From NCBI RefSeq assembly GCF_001655055.1, contig NZ_LXEW01000015.1:62001-126000 (forward strand): DNA of 64,000 bases, in the 5' to 3' direction. The DNA comes from Providencia heimbachae ATCC 35613 (GTDB lineage: Bacteria > Pseudomonadota > Gammaproteobacteria > Enterobacterales > Enterobacteriaceae). Shown piece by piece: positions 36,357-46,386 of this stretch. How positions within the stretch are numbered: the stretch's first letter is position 1; the number at the start of each line of letters is the position of its first letter. A program made the position numbers and the translations under genes. The notes beneath the pieces are model-generated. The model saw nothing but the letters and a program-made list of their open reading frames with translations, searched no databases and was not told the origin of the DNA.

Positions 36357-36977
36357 TTATGCATGATAATAAATTAACTTTTTATCCGCTTCAATATTCA
36401 ATAATTGCTGCCAACCTGTTAGCGTCAAAGACGCTAATTGGGCAAGGCTAGTATAGAACGGTGAATGCGCTTGTTTTTGCATTTTATCTAAATACAAAAA
36501 ACCCCAAGGAAAAATATGTTGCCCCAATAATTCTGAGAGTTTTTCAGGATTATGTTCCGCAACCCAGGCCACCATCATCAAAAGTAAACCGAAATGGTCT
36601 TCAGGCTCATTCTGCGTTAAATGAATATCAATATGGTTCTCTTTCATCCATTCACGCAGTTGTAATGTAGAGCCTCCAAAGAGCACATTTTCTTTATCGA
36701 GCCACACTGATCCCCAAGGGGGTGATGGTAATGCGTAGGGACCGATAAATAGGCGTTGATAAGCCTCATTTAAGGTTTCATTATCATCGCGATGTATCGT
36801 TGCCATTTTAGCTGCAATCGCTTGTTTTTGCGCCATGGAACCGTAATGCCAATCAGTCACCCACTCACCTGATCCCAGTAATGTAATAATATCGGGCACT
36901 TGCTCTGGTGAATAATAAAATACTGCACCCAGTATCCGAGCCGTTACAGAAATATCATTTAAAGTGTGTTCGTTCAT
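36357..36977 (-). CDS. dmsD: Tat proofreading chaperone DmsD
   Basis: 206 residues, TorD/DmsD family (all-helical chaperone that binds the Tat signal of DmsA until cofactor insertion is complete). Recognisable are ARILGAVFYYSPEQVPDI near the start, RLFIGPYALPSPPWGSVWLDKENVLFG in the middle (the conserved P-PW-S motif), and EPEDHFGLLLMMVAWV in the second half. Last gene of the dms cluster, but a strong hairpin separates it from dmsC, so it is either a read-through gene or has its own promoter. Confidence 0.92.
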   Translation of the reverse strand: MNEHTLNDISVTARILGAVFYYSPEQVPDIITLLGSGEWVTDWHYGSMAQKQAIAAKMATIHRDDNETLNEAYQRLFIGPYALPSPPWGSVWLDKENVLFGGSTLQLREWMKENHIDIHLTQNEPEDHFGLLLMMVAWVAEHNPEKLSELLGQHIFPWGFLYLDKMQKQAHSPFYTSLAQLASLTLTGWQQLLNIEADKKLIYYHA

Positions 36978-37011
36978 GGTGTGTAATCCATTGCTTATTT
37001 TTAATAAAAAG

Positions 37012-37052
37012 CTATAAAAACAAGGCTTAGTAACCTTCTGCTAAGCCTTGTT
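37012..37052 (-). terminator. Terminator between dmsC and dmsD
   Basis: Perfect 12-bp stem: AACAAGGCTTAG at 37019-37030 with its complement at 37041-37052. On the minus strand it is followed by TTTTTAT. It lies seven bases beyond the dmsC stop, 34 bases before the dmsD ATG. Confidence 0.85.
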
Positions 37053-37058
37053 ATTAAT

Positions 37059-37916
37059 TTAACTCACAGCCATACCGACTGTCATATGTAAACCGTAAAA
37101 TACGCCGCGCCCTATAATCTCACCAGCCAGTACTAACAAAACACCCACCCCTAAACTCAGTACAGAGGGATTACGTTTTGCAATCATTGGCATGATCCAA
37201 CACCCTAGCCCCATAGCAACTGCCACAATTTTGATATCCATTAAGAAACCATAATTAGGCACTAAATCTGTGGCTCTTTGCACAGATGTTTCTATGCTTG
37301 CTAAATCAAAACCTTGAGAAATTGCTACCGCAGCACTCGCTAATAAAGCAATCACGCTGATAGCCGGAACACGGCGAATACACTGCAAATCAAATCCGGC
37401 AACACGCATTAACAATGCAGCCAAAATAGGACCGCCTAGGAATGCCGTTAACACAAAGTTAAACATGGTGTAATGGTTATTCCATGTTGGCACTGTCGAA
37501 ATTTGGTAGACACGGAATGTCGCTACCACAAAAACAATTGCCAATACCGCAACCACTACTAGCCATAGTTTTCCAAGTGCAGCTGGCATTTTGTTTAATA
37601 CCGCTAATAGCCAATACAAGCCGCCTAATGCAAAGAACAGTGCTCCACTGGCAATTTCATTACTCAGTGAAGAAGTGCCTAGGCGATTAAACGCATTGAA
37701 TGCACGCAATGGTGTGCCCATATGCAGAGTGGATAATAGGAAACCAATCCCCATTAAGAGCCACAAACCAAATAGGCTATAATGCACTTTACGATTCAGT
37801 TCAGGGGATAATTTTCCGCTTAACAGTACCGCCGCCATCACAACAAATGCACCTGCAACACTTTGACCAATGACGGTAAAAAACATCAATGGCCATTCAT
37901 GAATTCCCGCACCCAT
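37059..37916 (-). CDS. dmsC: DMSO reductase membrane anchor subunit C
   Basis: 285 residues from ATG 37916 (MGAGIHEWPLMFFTVIGQSV), as in E. coli DmsC (287). Longer frames upstream run into dmsB. Eight membrane helices are expected; the conserved HEWPL segment lies at the N-terminus. DmsC oxidises menaquinol and passes electrons to DmsB. Its ATG follows the dmsB stop after one base. Confidence 0.94.
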   Translation of the reverse strand: MGAGIHEWPLMFFTVIGQSVAGAFVVMAAVLLSGKLSPELNRKVHYSLFGLWLLMGIGFLLSTLHMGTPLRAFNAFNRLGTSSLSNEIASGALFFALGGLYWLLAVLNKMPAALGKLWLVVVAVLAIVFVVATFRVYQISTVPTWNNHYTMFNFVLTAFLGGPILAALLMRVAGFDLQCIRRVPAISVIALLASAAVAISQGFDLASIETSVQRATDLVPNYGFLMDIKIVAVAMGLGCWIMPMIAKRNPSVLSLGVGVLLVLAGEIIGRGVFYGLHMTVGMAVS

Positions 37917-37917
37917 A

Positions 37918-38535
37918 TTAAACTTCCTCCGGGTTAGCCAGATGTCCTGTCGTATCACCGACAGGTTTACTATTGGCATTCAGTTTTAAAACAATATTCG
38001 GATGGGTATATTCCGCTGAGGGTAATGGGGCTATCTCAGATAAATTGCCATATTTAGCGCGAAGTTCTTCAATCGGCGCCATATCCAATGCTCGCAATGG
38101 GCAAGATTCCACACAGATCGGTTTTTTACCTTCAGCAACTCGCTCATAGCAACCATCGCACTTGGTCATGTGGCCTTTAACTTGATCAAACTGAGGAGCA
38201 CCATAAGGGCAAGCCATGCTGCAATAGCGGCAACCGATGCACACCGCCTCATCCACAACAACAAAACCATCTTCACGTTTATGCATCGCGCCACTTGGGC
38301 ATACTTTCGCACAAGCAGGGTCATCACAGTGGTTACACGAAATTGACAAATAATAAGCAAAAACATTTTGCTTATAGACACCGTCTTGCTCCGTCCAATC
38401 CCCTCCAGCATATTCGTAAATTCGGCGAAAATTCACTTCAGGTGATAAATTTTTAAAGTCTTTACACGCTAACTCGCAGGTTTTGCAGCCAGTGCAACGA
38501 CTTGAATCGATATAAAAACCATATTGCGTTGACAT
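37918..38535 (-). CDS. dmsB: DMSO reductase iron-sulfur subunit B
   Basis: 205 residues from ATG 38535 (MSTQYGFYIDSSRC), the E. coli DmsB length; AAGGA lies about nine bases before it, while an ATG three codons upstream is too close. Four ferredoxin-like clusters: CTGCKTCELAC, CNHCDDPACAKVC, CIGCRYCSMAC and CDGCYERVAEGKKPIC. Moves electrons from DmsC to DmsA. Located between dmsA (11-base gap) and dmsC. Confidence 0.96.
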   Translation of the reverse strand: MSTQYGFYIDSSRCTGCKTCELACKDFKNLSPEVNFRRIYEYAGGDWTEQDGVYKQNVFAYYLSISCNHCDDPACAKVCPSGAMHKREDGFVVVDEAVCIGCRYCSMACPYGAPQFDQVKGHMTKCDGCYERVAEGKKPICVESCPLRALDMAPIEELRAKYGNLSEIAPLPSAEYTHPNIVLKLNANSKPVGDTTGHLANPEEV

Positions 38536-38546
38536 AACTGACATCC

Positions 38547-40991
38547 TTAAACTTTCGTAACTTCAACGAGATTAGAATGCGATGGATTCCCTTTCGCCAA
38601 TGGCGATGGACGCTGAGTCGTCAGAACATTAATACTTCCCGCGTGATCCACTCTATTTCCATCTGGGTCATACCAAGCCCCTTCCCCCAAACCAACCACG
38701 CCGGGTAAAATACGCGGTGTCACTTTGACTTTGACACGAACTTCGCCTCGGTCATTATATATACGGACTAAATCCCCCTGTTTCAGGTCACGTTTAGCCG
38801 CATCTTGTGGGTTGATCCATAGCTCTTGAGGGCAAGCCGCTTTCAAAACATCGACATTGCCATAAGTTGAGTGGGTACGTGATTTATAGTGAAAGCCTGT
38901 TAGCTGTAATGGGAATTTTTCCATTAATGGGTCGCCATATTGCTCAAAACCCACCGAATAAACTGGCAATGGATGGATCACATCCCCTTCATCCAGCTCC
39001 CATGTATTTTGCAGTTCAGCTAATTGCGCAGAATAGATCTCTATTTTGCCTGATGGCGTTGTTAACGGGTTCGCGACTGGGTCTTCACGAAAGCTTTGGT
39101 AAGCCACATGATGACCTTTAGGATCGCGTTTTTTGAAAATACCTTGAGCTCTGAATTCTTCAAATGTTGGCAATTCCGGTAATGCTTCGCGGGATTGCTC
39201 ATACAGATGACGCAGCCATTCTTCTTGGGTTCTATTTTCGGTAAATTGTTCGCCAACCCCCATACGTTTCGCAATTTCACTCGTCATTTCATAGATATTG
39301 CGACTTTCAAAACGCGGTTTAATGGCTTGATCCGCAAAAATTACATACGCCATATTCCCTGCGGATGCATCCAAACAGAAATCCATTTGCTCAGATGCGG
39401 TGCAATCTGGTAGTAAAATATCGGCATATTTCGCCGATGCAGTCATATGGTTATCAATCACCACGATCATTTCGCACTTCGATTCGTCTTGCAGAATATC
39501 GTGAGTACGGTTAATTTCTGAATGTTGGTTAACTAAGCAGTTACCCGCATAGTTCCATACCATTTTAATAGGCACATCCAGTTTATCTTTACCTCGAACA
39601 CCATCACGCGTTGCCGTCATTTCCGCGCCACGCAAGATAGCGTCTGTCCACATAAACATCGAAATACTGGTTTGCACTGGGTTAGTTAGGGTTGGCATAC
39701 GCTCAAATGGAATGCTGTACGAACCTTCGCGTGCCCCAGTGTTACCGCCGTTAATACCAATATTTCCTGTTAAAATAGCCAGCATGGCAATAGCGCGAGA
39801 AGTTAATTCACCATTAGAGCTACGCTGAGGCCCCCAACCTTGCACGATATAAGCGGGTTTGGCCGCCCCAATTTCGCGAGCCAATTTGACAATGCGATCT
39901 GCTGGAATTCCCGTAATTGCAGCCGCCCACTCCGGCGTTTTCGCTTGACCGTCTGCGCCATCACCCAAAATATACGCTTTATAGTGAGCATTTTTAGGCT
40001 CACCCGCCGGCATGGTCGTCTCATCATAGCCAACACAATATTTATCCAAAAATGGCTTATCGACTAAATCCTCGGTGATCATCACATAAGCAATCGCATT
40101 CACTAACGCAGCATCAGTACCCGGACGAATAGGGATCCACTCATCTTCGCGCCCAGCCCCCGTATCAGTATAACGAGGGTCGATGATGATCATTTTCGCA
40201 TTGGATTTTTCACGAGCTTGTTCCACGTAATAAGTGACCCCACCACCACTCATTCGAGTTTCACCGGGATTATTACCGAACATCACCACTAACTTAGCGT
40301 TTTCGATGTCTGATGGGCTATTACCATCTGCCCAGCCACCGTAGGTATAATTCAAACCCGCGGCAATTTGAGCGGTGCTGTAGTCACCATAATGGTTTAA
40401 GTAACCGCCACAGCAATTCATTAAGCGAGCAATTAAGGTTGATCCTGGTGGCCATGAACGTGTCATTGTGCCACCTAACGTCCCCGTACCATAATTGAGG
40501 TAGATTGACTCATTACCATAGTCTTTGATTAAGCGTTTCATGTTGTTAGCGATGGTGTCATAAGCCTCTTCCCAACTCACCCGCTTAAATTTACCTTCAC
40601 CTCGTTTCCCCACACGCATCATCGGATAACGCAAGCGGTCTGGGTTATAAACACGACGGCGCATTGAACGTCCACGTAAACAAGCACGTACTTGGTGCAG
40701 TTCTTCATAGACATCATTGCCAGTGTTATCGGTTTCGACATATTTGATTTCACCGTCGACAACATGCATGCGTAATGGACAGCGACTACCACAGTTTACG
40801 GTGCATGCACTCCATACAACTTTTTCATTGTCTGTTAGTGCGGGTGTTTTTTGCTCGGTCTCTGCTAATGTACTGAAAGGCAGCGTAAATCCCCCAGCTG
40901 CCGTTGCTAAACCCGTTATGGTTCCTGCTTTAACAAATCCTCGACGGGTAAGAGGAGCAAAACCAACGGCTTTCTCTTTTATATTGGCCAT
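38547..40991 (-). CDS. dmsA: DMSO reductase catalytic subunit A
   Basis: 814 residues from ATG 40991, as in E. coli DmsA; a GTG five codons upstream is less likely. Tat signal LTRRGFVKAGTITGLA near residue 14. 4Fe-4S motif CTVNCGSRCPLRMHV near 63-77, and the serine molybdenum ligand is probably in YGDYSTAQIA near residue 205. Family segments GTGTLGGTMTRSWPP and NPGETRMSGGGVTYY are present. Reduces DMSO and related S- or N-oxides as terminal electron acceptor; after Tat export it faces the periplasm. DmsD encoded downstream should be its chaperone. Confidence 0.95.
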   Translation of the reverse strand: MANIKEKAVGFAPLTRRGFVKAGTITGLATAAGGFTLPFSTLAETEQKTPALTDNEKVVWSACTVNCGSRCPLRMHVVDGEIKYVETDNTGNDVYEELHQVRACLRGRSMRRRVYNPDRLRYPMMRVGKRGEGKFKRVSWEEAYDTIANNMKRLIKDYGNESIYLNYGTGTLGGTMTRSWPPGSTLIARLMNCCGGYLNHYGDYSTAQIAAGLNYTYGGWADGNSPSDIENAKLVVMFGNNPGETRMSGGGVTYYVEQAREKSNAKMIIIDPRYTDTGAGREDEWIPIRPGTDAALVNAIAYVMITEDLVDKPFLDKYCVGYDETTMPAGEPKNAHYKAYILGDGADGQAKTPEWAAAITGIPADRIVKLAREIGAAKPAYIVQGWGPQRSSNGELTSRAIAMLAILTGNIGINGGNTGAREGSYSIPFERMPTLTNPVQTSISMFMWTDAILRGAEMTATRDGVRGKDKLDVPIKMVWNYAGNCLVNQHSEINRTHDILQDESKCEMIVVIDNHMTASAKYADILLPDCTASEQMDFCLDASAGNMAYVIFADQAIKPRFESRNIYEMTSEIAKRMGVGEQFTENRTQEEWLRHLYEQSREALPELPTFEEFRAQGIFKKRDPKGHHVAYQSFREDPVANPLTTPSGKIEIYSAQLAELQNTWELDEGDVIHPLPVYSVGFEQYGDPLMEKFPLQLTGFHYKSRTHSTYGNVDVLKAACPQELWINPQDAAKRDLKQGDLVRIYNDRGEVRVKVKVTPRILPGVVGLGEGAWYDPDGNRVDHAGSINVLTTQRPSPLAKGNPSHSNLVEVTKV

Positions 40992-41132
40992 ATATAACTC
41001 GCTCACTTAAATTGCAATAGACTAAAAAGGATATGAAACCTATTCTCTAACAGGCAGATTAGGATAGGAGCAAGTCACTGATAGTTAATGACCTTACTGT
41101 CCATAAAATGCGAAATGAGAATTTTTTATTAA

Positions 41133-41146
41133 ATGAATAGTATCAA
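41133..41146. promoter_or_regulatory. FNR-like site upstream of dmsA
   Basis: ATGAA-TAGT-ATCAA fits 8 of 10 defined FNR bases. It lies about 145 bases before the dmsA ATG. E. coli dmsABC is activated by FNR, so a site is expected, but this match is imperfect. Confidence 0.4.
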
Positions 41147-41534
41147 TCATGAAATTTGATAGGTTGTTTTATGTCAATAAATATATTGATATAGTGTCCA
41201 CTTATCCTAATATGACGCAGCTATAATTCAATTTCAGTCCTAGCACCTACAAATGCCAATATAAAAAAACTCGACGAACTCAAACCCAAACCATAAATAT
41301 TCTAAAATTCGCTATTCCTAGTATAAAAACCAATAATTTTCATAGATCAAGCATAAATAAATCAAATAGAAAGGATTCGCATTAATATTCTCATTAAGTA
41401 AATTACGCATATATAAATATTTTTATGTTGTGCTTTCCGCATTAAAAATAAAATTAATAATATTCATCAAAAATTCATGAACAGGTTTATTCGTATATTT
41501 AATTTTATTAAACAATACGATGTTATTCCTGAAC

Positions 41535-41550
41535 TGTGAATAACATCACT
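41535..41550. promoter_or_regulatory. CRP-like site upstream of rhaB
   Basis: TGTGA-ATAACA-TCACT fits 9 of 10 defined bases of the CRP consensus, 110 bases before the rhaB ATG. E. coli rhaBAD needs CRP and RhaS, so the location is plausible. Confidence 0.6.
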
Positions 41551-41660
41551 GTGACTTTGAATATATCGCCATTTTTATTTTTAAATGGCGCTAGGCCAAA
41601 CGCGATTATTTTTTTCAACCTTTATTATTTAGCGATAAATTAAGTAATAGAGATTAAATC

Positions 41661-43109
41661 ATGAATATTCGCCATGTTGTTGCTATTGATTTAGGCGCTT
41701 CTAGCGGTCGAGTGATGTTGGCTAGCTATGATGTTACTAATCAAAAACTATCTTTAGATGAAATCCATCGTTTTACTAATCATTTAATTATGGAAGATAA
41801 CCATTGCTATTGGGATCTGGATGACCTTGAATCCCAAATACTTGTTGGTTTACATCATATAGCACAGTCTGGCATCACAATTGACAGCATTGGTATCGAC
41901 ACTTGGGGAGTTGACTTTGTCCTACTTGATCATGAAGGCAACCGTATTGGTCGCAGTTATTCCTATCGCGATCATCGCACTCAAGGTGTTATGGAACAAG
42001 TTCAATCCGAGTTGGGTATCCAAAGTATCTATCAAAAAACAGGGATCCAATTTTTACCTTTCAATACGTTATACCAATTAAAAGCACTACAACAATCTAA
42101 TCCTCAAATACTAGAACAAGCCCAGCATCTATTATTAATTCCAGATTATTTGTCATACCGTTTAACGGGAAAAATTAACCATGAATATACCAATTCATCC
42201 ACTAGCCAACTGGTTAATTTACAGACAGGCCGTTGGGATGAAGATTTAATTAATTATTTGCAATTACCTTCTCATTTATTCGGTGAGATTAAACAACCAG
42301 GTAATACGATTGGATTTTGGAAAACACCTCAAGGACATAATGTTCCTGTTATCGCAGTCGCTAGCCATGATACGGCAAGCGCGGTTATCGCTGCGCCACT
42401 AATTAATGATAACAGCGCTTATTTAAGCTCAGGAACTTGGTCTTTAATGGGTTTTGAGCGCTCAACCCCTTGTATTTGTGATAATGCTTTTTCTGCCAAC
42501 ATCACGAATGAAGGCGGTATAAATGGATATTACCGAGTACTAAAAAACATTATGGGATTATGGTTATTCCAGCGCATTTGTCTTGAGCACAACGTGCAAG
42601 ATATTGATAATCTTATTCAATCCGTCGAAGCTATTACACCATTCACCTATCTCATCAATCCTAATGATCCTCGATTTTTAAACCCAGAATCGATGAGCCT
42701 CGCAATTAAAGATGCTTGTCAGGAAAATCAACAACCTATACCAAATACGATTGCTGAACTGACTCGCTGTGTATTCGATAGCTTAGCTTTGCTCTATCGA
42801 CAAGTTTTCCTTGAATTACAACATATCAATAAATCGCCATTACAAAAACTGCATGTTGTGGGTGGCGGAAGTCAAAATGCTTTACTCAATCAACTGTGTG
42901 CAAATACTTGCGGGATCCCTGTTAGTGCAGGTCCTATTGAAGCCTCCACCTTAGGAAATATTGGGTATCAATTAATTGCTCTGAACGATATCCCAGATGT
43001 ATCAACTCTTCGGAAAATTATCGCCAAAAATACCGCGCTTCGTTGGTTTAAACCACAAAACCTTTCACTTGATGCACCTTGGAAACGATTTAAAACCATT
43101 ACGGATTAA
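41661..43109 (+). CDS. rhaB: L-rhamnulokinase
   Basis: 482 residues, FGGY carbohydrate kinase family; phosphorylates L-rhamnulose to rhamnulose-1-phosphate with ATP. The N-terminal phosphate loop is AIDLGASSGRVML, the substrate region is IGIDTWGVDFVLLD, and the second domain has SSGTWSLMGFE (about 255-265) and LHVVGGGSQNALLNQLCAN (about 398-416), the FGGY nucleotide-binding motif. First gene of rhaBADT-fucO-rhaM. A CRP-like site lies upstream. Length close to E. coli RhaB (489). Confidence 0.95.
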   Translation: MNIRHVVAIDLGASSGRVMLASYDVTNQKLSLDEIHRFTNHLIMEDNHCYWDLDDLESQILVGLHHIAQSGITIDSIGIDTWGVDFVLLDHEGNRIGRSYSYRDHRTQGVMEQVQSELGIQSIYQKTGIQFLPFNTLYQLKALQQSNPQILEQAQHLLLIPDYLSYRLTGKINHEYTNSSTSQLVNLQTGRWDEDLINYLQLPSHLFGEIKQPGNTIGFWKTPQGHNVPVIAVASHDTASAVIAAPLINDNSAYLSSGTWSLMGFERSTPCICDNAFSANITNEGGINGYYRVLKNIMGLWLFQRICLEHNVQDIDNLIQSVEAITPFTYLINPNDPRFLNPESMSLAIKDACQENQQPIPNTIAELTRCVFDSLALLYRQVFLELQHINKSPLQKLHVVGGGSQNALLNQLCANTCGIPVSAGPIEASTLGNIGYQLIALNDIPDVSTLRKIIAKNTALRWFKPQNLSLDAPWKRFKTITD

Positions 43110-43154
43110 CGGATGTTATTTACCGTATCTCGCTAAGTTATAAGGAAACATTTT

Positions 43155-44405
43155 ATGTCTAGTTACAAAGAAAGTTATCTTGTTGCCAAACAACGGTTTG
43201 CCGATTTAGGTATTGATACCGAACTTGCGATGCAAGCAATGGCAGATTTACCTGTTTCAATGCACTGCTGGCAAGGGGATGACGTTGCTGGATTTGAAAA
43301 ATCAGCAACTGCACTAAGCGGGGGTATTCAAGCTACGGGAAACTACCCCGGAAAAGCAACCAATGCAACCGAACTACGAGCTGATATGGATAAAGCAATG
43401 AGCTTAATTCCAGGACCTAAACGCGTTAATTTGCATGCGCTTTATTTAGAGGCCGATACCGCTGTTGAGCGTAATGAAATAGAACCACGCCACTTTGCTA
43501 ATTGGGTCGATTGGGCTAAAAAAAGCCAGTTAGCCCTTGATTTTAATCCTTCTTATTTCTCACATCCTCTCAGTAATGAGGCAACACTGACTCACAGTAA
43601 TAAAGAAATTAGGGATTATTGGATTGGTCATGGCCAAGCATGTCGTCGTATTTCTGCCTATTTTGGTGAATCGTTAAACAACGCTTCTGTGATGAATATT
43701 TGGATCCCTGACGGCATGAAAGATATCCCTGTCGATCGCTACGCACCTCGCCAGCGTCTAGTGGAATCGCTAGATGAAATAATCAGTGAGAAAATTGATA
43801 TTAAATACCATATAGATGCAGTTGAAAGTAAGTTATTTGGTATAGGTGCCGAGTCTTACACCGCGGGTTCAAGCGAATTCTATTTAGGCTATGCCATCAC
43901 ACGAAAAACCGCCCTTTGTCTAGATGCTGGACACTTTCATCCAACGGAAGTGATTTCTGACAAAATTTCAGCCGTGATCCCTTATGTTGAGCGCTTATTG
44001 CTGCATGTCAGCCGCCCTGTTCGCTGGGATAGCGACCATGTCATTCTCCTTGATGATGAAACACAAGCCATCGCTAATGAAATCATACGCCATAACTTGA
44101 AAAACCGAGTACACATTGGACTCGATTTCTTTGATGCATCAATCAACCGTATTGCAGCTTGGGTTATTGGTACTCGGAATATGAAGAAAGCCTTACTTCG
44201 TGCGCTGTTAGAACCAACTGCAAGATTACGCCAATTAGAAATCGATCGCGATTTCACCGCTCGTCTTGCACTACTGGAAGAACAAAAATGCCTGCCATGG
44301 CAAGCCGTTTGGGATGAATATTGCGAACGCAATAATGTCCCTGTTGGCGAAAAATGGCTGACTGAAGTTAAACAATACGAAAATTCTATATTATCAAAAC
44401 GTTAA
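43155..44405 (+). CDS. rhaA: L-rhamnose isomerase
   Basis: 416 residues (E. coli 419). Interconverts L-rhamnose and L-rhamnulose using Mn2+. Family segments: [20 protein letters not shown] near the start, [54 protein letters not shown] (metal-binding Asp and His) and [13 protein letters not shown]. Shine-Dalgarno AAGGAAA before ATG. Second gene of the operon, 45 bases after rhaB. Confidence 0.96.
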   Translation: MSSYKESYLVAKQRFADLGIDTELAMQAMADLPVSMHCWQGDDVAGFEKSATALSGGIQATGNYPGKATNATELRADMDKAMSLIPGPKRVNLHALYLEADTAVERNEIEPRHFANWVDWAKKSQLALDFNPSYFSHPLSNEATLTHSNKEIRDYWIGHGQACRRISAYFGESLNNASVMNIWIPDGMKDIPVDRYAPRQRLVESLDEIISEKIDIKYHIDAVESKLFGIGAESYTAGSSEFYLGYAITRKTALCLDAGHFHPTEVISDKISAVIPYVERLLLHVSRPVRWDSDHVILLDDETQAIANEIIRHNLKNRVHIGLDFFDASINRIAAWVIGTRNMKKALLRALLEPTARLRQLEIDRDFTARLALLEEQKCLPWQAVWDEYCERNNVPVGEKWLTEVKQYENSILSKR

Positions 44406-44415
44406 GGTAAATTGT

Positions 44416-45237
44416 ATGCAAGATATTCTCGCATCTTGGTTTGTGCAAGGAATGAAGAAAGCCACCAATGATATGTGGCTTAAAGGTTGGGATGAGCGCA
44501 ATGGCGGTAATGTTAGTTTACGGTTGACCGAAGACGATGTTATGCCATTTAAACACGCTTTTCATGCCGAGCCACGTTATATTCAAGCGACTGAGCCAGT
44601 AAAAGAACTCGCAAATCAATATTTTATTGTTACCGGATCTGGTAAATTTTTTCGTAATGTCGCACTCGATCCCGCTGATAACTTAGGCCTTGTCCGTATT
44701 GATAACGAAGGCCATGGTTATCATATTGTTTGGGGTTTTGTGAATGGTGCAATCCCAACCTCTGAATTTGCCGCTCATTTCCAATCACATATTACACGTA
44801 TGCAAGTCACTGATGGTAGTAACCGGGTCATCATGCATTGTCATGCCACCAATATTATTGCACTCAGTTATGTACTACCTCTCAATAGTGCATCCTTTAC
44901 CCGCAATCTATGGGAAATGAGCACAGAATGTTTGGTGGTATTTCCTGATGGCATTGGTGTGTTGCCTTGGATGGTTCCGGGAACAGATGGGATCGGTTTA
45001 GAAACGGCAAAACAAATGAAACTACATGGTTTAGTGTTATGGCCATTCCACGGTATTTTTGGCTCAGGGCCAACTCTCGACGATGCTTTTGGCTTGATTG
45101 ATACCGCTGAAAAATCCGCTGAAATTCTAGTAAAAGTACTTTCAATGGGAGGTAAGAAACAAACAATTTCAACCGAAAATTTGATTGCGCTTGCTAAACG
45201 ATTCAATGTCACACCAATGCCTGATGCATTGAAATAA
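44416..45237 (+). CDS. rhaD: Rhamnulose-1-phosphate aldolase
   Basis: 273 residues (E. coli 274). Class II aldolase; splits rhamnulose-1-phosphate into dihydroxyacetone phosphate and L-lactaldehyde using Zn2+. Seen are [13 protein letters not shown] near residue 25-37, [28 protein letters not shown] (zinc-binding HxH, near 141-143) and [29 protein letters not shown] (third zinc histidine). Ten bases after rhaA; a hairpin separates it from rhaT. Confidence 0.96.
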   Translation: MQDILASWFVQGMKKATNDMWLKGWDERNGGNVSLRLTEDDVMPFKHAFHAEPRYIQATEPVKELANQYFIVTGSGKFFRNVALDPADNLGLVRIDNEGHGYHIVWGFVNGAIPTSEFAAHFQSHITRMQVTDGSNRVIMHCHATNIIALSYVLPLNSASFTRNLWEMSTECLVVFPDGIGVLPWMVPGTDGIGLETAKQMKLHGLVLWPFHGIFGSGPTLDDAFGLIDTAEKSAEILVKVLSMGGKKQTISTENLIALAKRFNVTPMPDALK

Positions 45238-45242
45238 ACCTG

Positions 45243-45279
45243 TTTCTCTGTGGATGTCGATTAGCTTTCCACAGAGAAA
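45243..45279 (+). other. Perfect 12-bp hairpin between rhaD and rhaT
   Basis: TTTCTCTGTGGA (45243-45254) and its complement (45268-45279) with a 13-base loop. No T tract. It could protect the rhaBAD mRNA 3' end or partly terminate before rhaT. Confidence 0.65.
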
Positions 45280-45310
45280 TTAAAACGAGAATAACAGTGA
45301 GGGATAGTTC

Positions 45311-46345
45311 ATGGGCAGTGGAATTTTACTCGGTATTTTCTGGCATTTTGTCGGGGCAGCCTCAGCAGCCTGCTTTTACGCACCATTAAAGAAAGTAAAA
45401 AATTGGTCATGGGAAACCATGTGGTCTATCGCAGGTATTTTTTCGTGGATTATTTTACCTTGGACCATCAGCTATATTTTACTTCCTGATTTTTGGGCTT
45501 ACTACAGCTCTTTTAGTGCAAATATTCTGATCCCCGTATTTCTATTTGGCGCAATGTGGGGAGTCGGAAATATTGGCTATGGCCTTACTATGCGCTATTT
45601 AGGAATGTCGATGGGGATAGGAATTGCCATCGGTATTACCTTAATTGTCGGTACCTTAATGACGCCGATTATTCAGGGAACTTTTGGTGAGTTAATTGCC
45701 TCTACAGGCGGAAAGCTAACTATTTTAGGTGTATTAGTTGCCGTGGTTGGTGTCGCAATTGTTTCCTATGCGGGACTACTTAAAGAAAAAGCCACCGGTG
45801 TACAAGCTGAAGAATTTAACCTTAAAAAAGGGTTATTACTTGCCGTCATGTGCGGTGTTTTTTCTGCGGGGATGTCATTCGCGATGAGCGCAGCGGTTCC
45901 AATGCATGAAGCTTCAGCAGCACAAGGCGTTTCTTCTCTTTATGTCGCATTACCGAGCTATGTCATCATCATGGGTGGTGGCGCACTTGTTAACTTAGGT
46001 TACTGTTTTATTCGATTAGCTTATCGTCAGGATATCTCTTTAAAAGCAGATATTTCCGTTCCTAAAGTTTTGTTAATTAGCAATATCTTATTTGCCATTC
46101 TTGGTGGCGGCATGTGGTATTTCCAATTCTTTTTCTATGCATGGGGCCATGCAAATATTCCATCGCAATACGGATTTATGAGCTGGATGTTACACATGAG
46201 CTTCTATGTTCTTTGCGGCGGTATCGTTGGCTTAGTACTCAAAGAATGGAAAGGTACGGGTAAAAAACCCGTCCGAATCTTATGTCTCGGTTGTTTAGTG
46301 ATTATCCTCGCGGCCAATATTGTTGGCTTAGGTATGGCAGCTTAA
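45311..46345 (+). CDS. rhaT: L-rhamnose-proton symporter
   Basis: 344 residues, the E. coli RhaT length, with about ten membrane helices. The N-terminus ([21 protein letters not shown]) and [25 protein letters not shown] (about 78-102) are typical. It imports L-rhamnose with a proton. In E. coli rhaT is a separate unit; here it is placed inside the catabolic operon between rhaD and fucO. Confidence 0.96.
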   Translation: MGSGILLGIFWHFVGAASAACFYAPLKKVKNWSWETMWSIAGIFSWIILPWTISYILLPDFWAYYSSFSANILIPVFLFGAMWGVGNIGYGLTMRYLGMSMGIGIAIGITLIVGTLMTPIIQGTFGELIASTGGKLTILGVLVAVVGVAIVSYAGLLKEKATGVQAEEFNLKKGLLLAVMCGVFSAGMSFAMSAAVPMHEASAAQGVSSLYVALPSYVIIMGGGALVNLGYCFIRLAYRQDISLKADISVPKVLLISNILFAILGGGMWYFQFFFYAWGHANIPSQYGFMSWMLHMSFYVLCGGIVGLVLKEWKGTGKKPVRILCLGCLVIILAANIVGLGMAA

Positions 46346-46386
46346 TGCTAATGCATTTTTCAGTTTAATTTATTTGGAGATCATTC

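Larger units (their letters stand above)
41007..41660. other. dmsA-rhaB divergent intergenic region
   Basis: 654 AT-rich bases without a gene. The left part should contain the anaerobic dms promoter with an FNR-like site. The right part contains a CRP-like site ahead of rhaB. RhaS half-sites could not be recognised. Confidence 0.55.
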
